The notes under the pieces: model-generated
What the model saw: the letters and a program-made list of their open reading frames with translations, nothing else
Told to the model about the DNA's origin: nothing
The model's database searches: none
From: Trichoplax sp. H2
Lineage: Eukaryota; Placozoa; Uniplacotomia; Trichoplacea
DNA: 64,000 bases
Assembly: GCA_003344405.1 (NCBI GenBank)
Contig: NOWV01000038.1
Location: 248,001-312,000 of the forward strand
Direction of reading: 5' to 3'
Made by a program: the position numbers and the translations under genes
Shown: positions 57,101 through 64,000 of the stretch, piece by piece
Layout: each line of letters opens with the position of its first letter
Numbering within the stretch: position 1 is the stretch's first letter

Positions 57101-59135
57101 CCCACGACAATTTGTTAACATTCTGTTAACGATTTTGTACTTTAACATCGATATCAGATACGAATTTATGTCATGAAAATGCGACCGGCATGCTTGTTCT
57201 ACTATATAAGCTTAAGCAGTAATATAATTTGCATTTAGTTTACTTAGTTATTCAGTTTTTTCATCGATGCAATTTATCGTAATTATTTAATTAAATATCA
57301 ACCAGTATTATCGGTTAATGTTGGTCTTCTACAAGTAAATATACTACAATCAGTTTCTTTTCCATCCTGAATAGTAATCTGAGCCAATGTCTATGTGTTT
57401 GGTAAAAATTGGACGGAAAAGTCATGACTAGAAGCTGGTTTGATAAAAGTTTCGATAATCCATTATTAGCTACCGTATTCAATATGGGCTGTAAGAAATA
57501 CTATTTTAAGTGAGTCGATCGCTAGGGTTATCAGTTTTTCACAATCTTGAACCGAGCATTTTTCCAGTACTTGTTTTAACTTCTATATTCTAAACATACC
57601 TATTTGAAAGTGCCAATCTATTGACGAAGTCTCTTATCGCACTGTGATGAATAATAATTTTGATAAATTGACTTTAAGAGGAAATTTTAAGACACATTAC
57701 GGAGTCTTCTCAATCCTAAGCGTAAAGTTTTGTCAATTTTCTAATTATGACGACGTTCATGGGAAGATTTCGTAAAATTTCAATGTGTTCACTAACCCCA
57801 TATTGACTGGTACATTGTTATTATTAAATTTAGGTACTAATATTGAAGGAAAATGTTGATTCTACATTGCAATAATTCAGAATCATAGTTAATATAAAAT
57901 AAAAACAAAATTTATGACCTACGATAATATAGTTTTATCAACTGATTTCCAATATTACACCATCATTTTAGTAAGAGTACCGTAGTTTAATGCTTTATTG
58001 TATTTACTATCAGCATAATTCCATTTCAGAAGTGTGCGTAACATGTACCATATATCATAATTAACACTGAATAGGGTTTAAAGTGAACGTGCGCAATTTT
58101 CCATTTATTTCTGAAATAGAATACAAACAATTTTAGTATCTCTATTTGTGTACAAAGACAACGAGTTTTTATATCTACAGTTTGAAGGCAATAAATAGGT
58201 TAAACTAATTTACTATTGATCAGAAGTTGCCGCAGCGCAGGGTGGAGTACATCGCTCGATGCGAATACCATTATCAAATAGAAAGAATTTTTGCATTTAA
58301 TAAACATTCATACAGACAATTTTATCTAAATTGAGTCTTCTAAAGAAATAATCCATTTTATGTAGCATCATTTAAAGATCTTTGATTTCTACTTCATGGC
58401 ATAGATTGATTCGCGAAAGGTCACTAATAGAGGTACTGCATAAATACTCCATAATCGTTCGGCTATTTCCAACGTCACTAAGATTATAAACTGACAATTC
58501 GAAAAATATTTTAATACCTATGATGGTTATAGCTTACTTTGCTACGCAATCAGTTGATTATTAAGAATAATTAGTCTTTCATTAATCGACATAGTCGTAT
58601 TTGAAAGATGTAAGATCGCCACAAGCTATTAATCAATATTATTTTATTAGTAATTTTGACACCTTCAAAGTACATTTTTCTATTTGATGAAGCGATTACT
58701 GAAACAAGTTCTTATAAAGTTGTAGAATCATAAAGGATAAAAGTCGTAATGTGGTTATGAATAGGGAAGTACAATTCTGACATTATTGGATATAGTTCTT
58801 GATTTACGTCAAGGAGTCTTTCGAAGATAATACCATATTTGTTTCATAAGAACTTTATCATTTATCTTGTGTACATATGGCTGGTTCAAATTCTATTTGA
58901 ATGGATGCTTGAACTTTAGATGGACGTGTTTGTCCGGTATAGAAATCTCCACCGTTATAGCTTTAATCCTATTAAAGTGTTGCAAAATCTTCAACAGCTT
59001 CTCATTGATTCACTTTTATGAATTGTTATCGGTTAAGATATTTTAAAGCCCTAGCATTAGAATTAATTCATCTTTATTTTAGTATTTATTCCTAATTTTT
59101 CTATTTTCCTTCTAACTCTATCGTCTAGCTGTAAT
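51144..59135. other. 8-kb stretch without a recognised gene
   Basis: Apart from the decayed KLHL20 exon copy near its start, I recognise no exon series. Open frames (for example 53638-53823, 54554-54739 and 55376-55561) are about 60 codons and unlike known proteins. No clear tandem array is seen, in contrast to the 8.5-13 kb region. The last few hundred bases presumably carry the promoter of the plus-strand GPCR. Confidence 0.5.
51395..51597 (+). pseudogene. Decayed copy of the last KLHL20 exon
   Basis: Text at about 51424-51500 (tcaatttt.ctctaattgg...gtgtaaattacttaaaaattgtggagat) aligns in order with the functional exon at about 50990-51055 (ccaattagctgtaattgg...gtgtagattacttgaaaagtgtagagat). 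A later block, ggaagctggtattatggcattg, aligns with ggagctggtgttgccgtgtt near its end. The middle has drifted, with indels and in-frame stops. It represents a tandem duplication of the Kelch blade 6 exon about 430 bp downstream. Confidence 0.65.
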
Positions 59136-60993
59136 ATGGAGGAGGATTCATCTATGAATGAACGCCTAAATTATTCGCGTTTTACTAATTCAAAAAGAAG
59201 TTTGGGAGGCGCCTTCTTCATTTTACTATATATTACCATTATCGTTAGTAACTTTATCTGTGTCATTAAAATAATAAAGCAACATTATAGAAGAAAGAAA
59301 CGAACACTCGATATTTACAGTCAATATTCCTATGGTAAAGCTCATGCGTTTATTATCGTTTTATCATCATCTAATATTTTTTTTCCATTAATATTATCGC
59401 CTATCATATTAGTACCCAATTTTATTGGTAGATGGATTGGTCATCATTCTGCTTGCTATGCTAGCACCTTTCTATTGGTGACATGGACTAATATTAGCAC
59501 GATTGTATCCCTTTTTATGGGCTTTGAACGTTATGTTGCGGTAAAAAAGCCATTTCAATATCAGCGTATCTTAACATGGTATAACTTTACATTAGCTAAC
59601 GTATGTATGGTGATCTATTGCTTGATGATAGCCGGGCTTACTATTCGATTTGATATGACACGATTTTATGAACAAGTACCGTTATGCTATACATATTATA
59701 ATTTATCTTCAAGAGAACAACAAGGAGTTTTAGCTACCAGCACCATTACACATAGCTTATGTTTCATTTTATTAACTCTGACAAGTATACTAGTTTTACA
59801 AGAATTGCGGCAGATGCATCATCGCATATGTCAAGTTGCTTCTGTACAGGCTAATTCACGAGATGATCTGAATCTGCAGCGTTCTAGACTTATTAGCGTT
59901 GGGCGGAATCCAGTAGCTGCAACGCGAAAAACAGCTAAAGTTACAATTTTAGTAACGACAGTCCATTTAATTTCATGGCTTCCAGGCAGGGTAAGTAATT
60001 CTTAAACTTCTTCTATTTTAATCTGTTTGATACCAAAATTCCATTTTTACCTTTTACTAGCAGAATAGAATTATTAATTACTCTATTGATATCAATTAGA
60101 TATTAAATTTTTTATTTAATCTATTTTAGTGTCACAATTTTATTACTATTCGCTCTAGTTTCAACAAATTGGTATTAATCTTTTCTATTTTCTAATGCTT
60201 AACATCATTTCACGCTATGCCCTTTCCATATCCAACGAATAGAAGCATTTTGTTTCCTATTTTTCACTAGTGGAAGCTGCCATTCACACTATCTAGTAAA
60301 TAAGCAGCGAAATATTGACTACAGACAGAGTCGTTGTGTTTGCTATTTAGTATACACAAATGAGATTATTATTCGATGAGAGCAATTTGTTATGTAACGT
60401 CTTTGTGCCTCTTATTTGTGTTCATTACTTTAGTAATATGTTCATAGGCAATTTGACAGGAAGTCAGCACAGTACTTGAATAATGCAATAGAAATATGTT
60501 CGTAGACAATTTGACAGGACGTCAGCACAGTACTTGAATAATGCCTTAGCAGATTCTAATACGATTACGATTGTGTTAACACATAATCAAGAAGCTATAA
60601 AAAATTTCGATTATCTCTACCGTTCTGTGTTAAAGTGAGGACTATTATAAATTATTGTAGCTGAAAGATCACAAATTTCATCCTCTTTACGTACCAAAGT
60701 TTGAAGTTATGAACCAAATGATAGTATTTTATCTTAAAAGATAGAACAACAATGAATGCTTACTACCGAAATGATTAAACTTTGTTTAAGAAATTTCATA
60801 CTGACACTTACAAGATCTTATTTAATATTTGTAGATTGCGCAGTATTGGATGATTACTACAGGAACTATTCCTCCATCTGCTTGGAGAATATCTATTTTA
60901 CTTGCTCGAATAGCTGAAACAATCATTATTCCGTTAATCATCATTGTATCAAGAAAAAAAAATATTAGACGATATCTTAAAAGATTATTTTGA
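59136..60993 (+). CDS. Divergent class A G protein-coupled receptor, two exons, orphan
   Basis: Exons 59136-59990 and 60835-60993 (phase 0 join) give 337 residues. Seven hydrophobic helices are visible: helix 1 with VSNFICV (Asn1.50); helix 3 after an HSACYAS Cys and ending MGFERYVAVKKPF (E/DRY as ERY); ECL2 Cys in VPLCYTYY; a basic third loop with RKTAKV; and helix 6 with ISWLPG (CWLP-like). Oddities: the helix-2 Asp is replaced (LSSSNIF), and helix 7 has ETIIIPLIII where NPxxY is expected, so both the sodium-site Asp and the NPxxY Tyr are missing. The intron falls between helices 6 and 7. The start has an N-glycosylation site (NYS). The ligand is unknown; altered activation switches suggest unusual signalling, or decay, though the frame is intact. 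Confidence 0.8.
60436..60544. repeat. 58-bp tandem duplication in the GPCR intron
   Basis: atatgttcataggcaatttg (60436) recurs as atatgttcgtagacaatttg (60494), followed in both by acagga.gtcagcacagtact and tgaataatgc. The copies are almost identical, so this is recent. Confidence 0.88.
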
Positions 60994-63900
60994 TAATCTT
61001 AATCTTTATTATCATATTTTATATTTTACATATCGAAGATATTTTGAGTGTCGAGTTATTTCGCTTTTAAATAGTATACAATTATAAAATGGACAAGAAA
61101 TTTTAATGCAACATCATTTTATATCACATTCTTTCATGTTAGTTGTGTGAACATGAAATTTTCTTTAATTTACATCTTCAAAGAACTCACATTTGTAAAA
61201 TTGTCCATACTTGATGCGTTAGTAAATAAAATTGAAAAGATTTTTATAAATCGCTTTAAAAATTAAATGGAAAGAGACAAGAGCTTACACTATACTGAGA
61301 CTGATACACAGGTAGATTAAGAATTTTAGAAGAACACTGGTAATAGCTATTTAGCACTGAATCAGACCTGCAGCATATAATTCCTGCTTTTAATTTAGCA
61401 GGCGGCTAAGTAGCCATGTTTAATATTATTATCATTTACAGCTAGTCAATATTTTTATTTCATAAGTTCGTAGACTAAACATTGTTTTATTTGTTACTTT
61501 TATGACATTAAAAACCTTCTTCATAGTATGGTGCGACGGGCATATCTTACTCCGACGGGATTGGCCCCATCATTAGCAGGCAGTTTACATAATCGCCTAC
61601 TCTTCATTTAGCTACAACCAAATATTACTTTTATTTATTTATATCTTACGTCTCTTCAAAATGGTACGGTACCAAATATTTAAATCTTCGGTAGAATAGG
61701 TTGATAGACGGATAAACCGTGAACGTATCAGCGAAGACGGTATCGCTTTACTTTAAACATGTAAAATAGTTGTTAATTTATCTACAATACCCGGCATATA
61801 TTATATACGAAAGATGAATTTATTGTATAGTATTTCTTATAAAAAGGATAAATTCATATTCAAGTACTAGTACGGCATATGAAACTTCGTGAAGGGTTAC
61901 ATTCAATCAAATATTATGGACGAGAGAAAAGTTTACAATTAATTGAATATCAGACCTGTTAGGAACCTACAGAGTGTATATGTTCAGAGAGTCAGAATAA
62001 TGATTAATTATCAATAGGGATATTTAATACATGAACTTGCAGTATAAGTAGAAAAGGCTGTGAGATGGTGCCGATAGATAATAAACTATAGCCAGTAAAT
62101 TGATTACTAGATCAACAGAAATTATAAGTATGTTAGCAATAGCGTGAATATAGTCATGATTCGTGAAATAAGCTGAAACTAATATTATATAATTAAAGAC
62201 TGATCAGGGTTGAATTTGACACGAAATACCTATTTAGCATTCTAAAATAAATTCTGAGTCATGTTTGTATCTGTACATATGCGAATGTGCTGACAAATAA
62301 GAAGGTCAAAATTAGTGTGTCTGACCCATCGCAATCAAATCATATGGCGTCTGGATTTCAGCAAACTAATTTCTTTCTTTTGGTTAAATTTCATAAGGCA
62401 AATCCAATTTGATTTTTCGTTTACTTTGAATAAATTTAACAATGTCCTAAACACGATTGAGTAGTATGCTTACTCTTACTTGCATATCCCTGCATATGTT
62501 ATCGATTTTGCACATTTGAGTACTTGCGACATTTTTACTAGATATTGAAAATAGTAATCCTGACATTTATGTCATTGATAAGATTCAGCGATCAAGTCAT
62601 AATTTTTTTCCACTTCACTTCCTGTCTAAGCCATATCCGAGTCGATGTACGCATACAGCGAGAATGGAACACACTTGATATTAGCTCATCCACACTTAGT
62701 TCCATAAGATCAACTTGTTGGCAATAGTATTAATGGGATTCTCTAATACTAATTTCTAGCTGACTTTTTGTTTATTAAATTTTGATAGCTTATTTCTTTA
62801 TAAGTTATGGAATCTACCGTATATTTTTAATATCATTCCTTAAAATTGCTATAGTATATAAAATAAATTATGATTATTGTTTCATTCATATCATGTTTAT
62901 GGAGCCTTTCTATCTGGCGTTGAAGGAAAGAAGGACAAACGTGTGATTGTTCATTATACACATTATTGTATGCAGTATGTTTTATGCATAGATAGTGTTT
63001 AATTTTTATAAATATATTACTACGGCTATTTCGAAGTGGTGTTGTACGATAAAATCATCTGCGATGTACGTATAGTTTGTAACTATGAGTGCGCAAGAAA
63101 ATTATCAGAATAAAAATTTATTTCCGTCCGCTGTTCTAACAATAATTTTAATTTATAAAAGAATTAACACTATAGATAATTTCTTATAAAAGAATTGGTT
63201 CTGTTATGAAAGAAAGCTAGACTAAGGCGAATACTGTATTATTAAATACAGTATTGTCTCAAAATGACCTTTTGCCATCGATTTTGCAACTTTAGAAACT
63301 TGCTACTACAAAGATGAGTTTTACGTTACTTTGCAAATTTATAGTATGCAAAATATTGATCTAACATAACAGCGTTAAAAAGTAGGATAGTTCTATGAAT
63401 ACATTATGTATAGTATATTCATATCTACATTTTCGTAGTACCGGATGATAAGGACTTCCGTTAGATTTCTAAAGCTAGGATAGAAAAATTGTTTATTTAT
63501 TTCCTTGTCATACATCTATACTGGCCTGGTTTTCTTTATAATGTCGTGACGGCGCATAAATTTTAACGTCATTGTTAAAATATGTTTCTTTAAATACAAT
63601 GATGATGTAATCTTTTCTGATTTTTGTAGGCTAATAAGCGTATACTTTATTTTGCTTTATAGTATCTCCTTATTCACATGCCAACAAAAAAATGTCAAAT
63701 TTTCATTCATATATACTACTGTCATAATATTCATATAGAAAAGCTGTACTTTCTCAAGATCATAGAAAAAGTCTTAAAGCAAAATTCGTATGCCTAACGC
63801 CTTATATGATCTCCTTAATATCGAATGTAATCCAAATCTTGATAACCCTCCCATGGAAAGATGAAATTGATATACACAAGCCTCGGGCTAAGCCAAACTG

Positions 63901-64000
63901 TGAATTCAAAGATTCGAAGTTATAGTTGAATTTCGTAATTACTTTTCATACACTCGTCTATTGGAAAATCGTATCATAATATGTAAAATTATATGCAAAG
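60994..64000. other. 3-kb right end without a recognised gene
   Basis: No exon series recognised. It holds a perfect hairpin at 63230-63255 (aatactgtatt / aatacagtatt with a 4-base loop), next to a repeated ttataaaagaatt (about 63156 and 63184). A GC-richer patch at about 61530-61580 has gacggg twice. Neither resembles a tRNA; I saw no A-box/B-box pair. Confidence 0.5.

Noticed and set aside
51144-59135. A hidden gene in the 8-kb empty stretch
   Set aside because: I looked for exon series with compatible splice phases on both strands and found none that read like a protein; short exons of a fast-evolving gene could still be missed.

Overview
This window looks like nuclear DNA of an early-branching animal, most likely a placozoan (Trichoplax or a close relative). 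The sequence is AT-rich. Its genes are broken into many short exons by short GT...AG introns. Its proteins are animal-type (class A GPCRs, a CACHD1-type VWA/Cache receptor, a KLHL20-type CUL3 adaptor) and align closely with human counterparts recalled from memory. The placozoan assignment is inference; no database was searched.

Layout. (1) 1-3.2 kb: small tandem duplications, then a two-exon class A GPCR on the minus strand (1616-3183). (2) 3.2-13.7 kb: a gene-poor stretch with several old tandem repeat arrays. (3) 13.7-30.0 kb: one 43-exon plus-strand gene that I reconstructed exon by exon (about 2,358 residues). It has a signal peptide, a VWA domain with a complete MIDAS, Cache-type modules, a Cys-rich module, and then eleven tandem two-exon cassettes (about 110 residues each, SEA-like by pattern) before one transmembrane helix and a short tail. 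Its first half is CACHD1-like; the cassette array is the most unusual thing in the window. (4) 30.0-34.3 kb: no recognised gene. It holds a fold-back cluster centred on GGCCGGCC palindromes, a 74-bp minisatellite, and a 20-N gap whose two sides carry the same sequence. (5) 34.3-39.6 kb: a 16-exon NAMPT gene (469 residues). (6) 41.0-43.6 kb: a 9-exon TMEM115 gene on the minus strand (351 residues). (7) 45.6-47.6 kb: a 5-exon ANKRD45-like gene. (8) 48.3-51.1 kb: a 3-exon KLHL20-like gene, followed by a decayed copy of its last exon. (9) 51.1-59.1 kb: no recognised gene. (10) 59.1-61.0 kb: a second, divergent two-exon class A GPCR. (11) 61-64 kb: nothing recognised.

The genes do not form a pathway. 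NAMPT makes NMN for NAD salvage, TMEM115 is a Golgi membrane protein, KLHL20 is a CUL3 ubiquitin-ligase adaptor, and the CACHD1-like protein and the two GPCRs are cell-surface proteins. The order is still informative: ANKRD45 and KLHL20 are, as I recall, also neighbours in human, which suggests very old microsynteny. Small tandem duplications at many stages of decay recur in introns and intergenic DNA, and the same kind of process probably built the cassette array.
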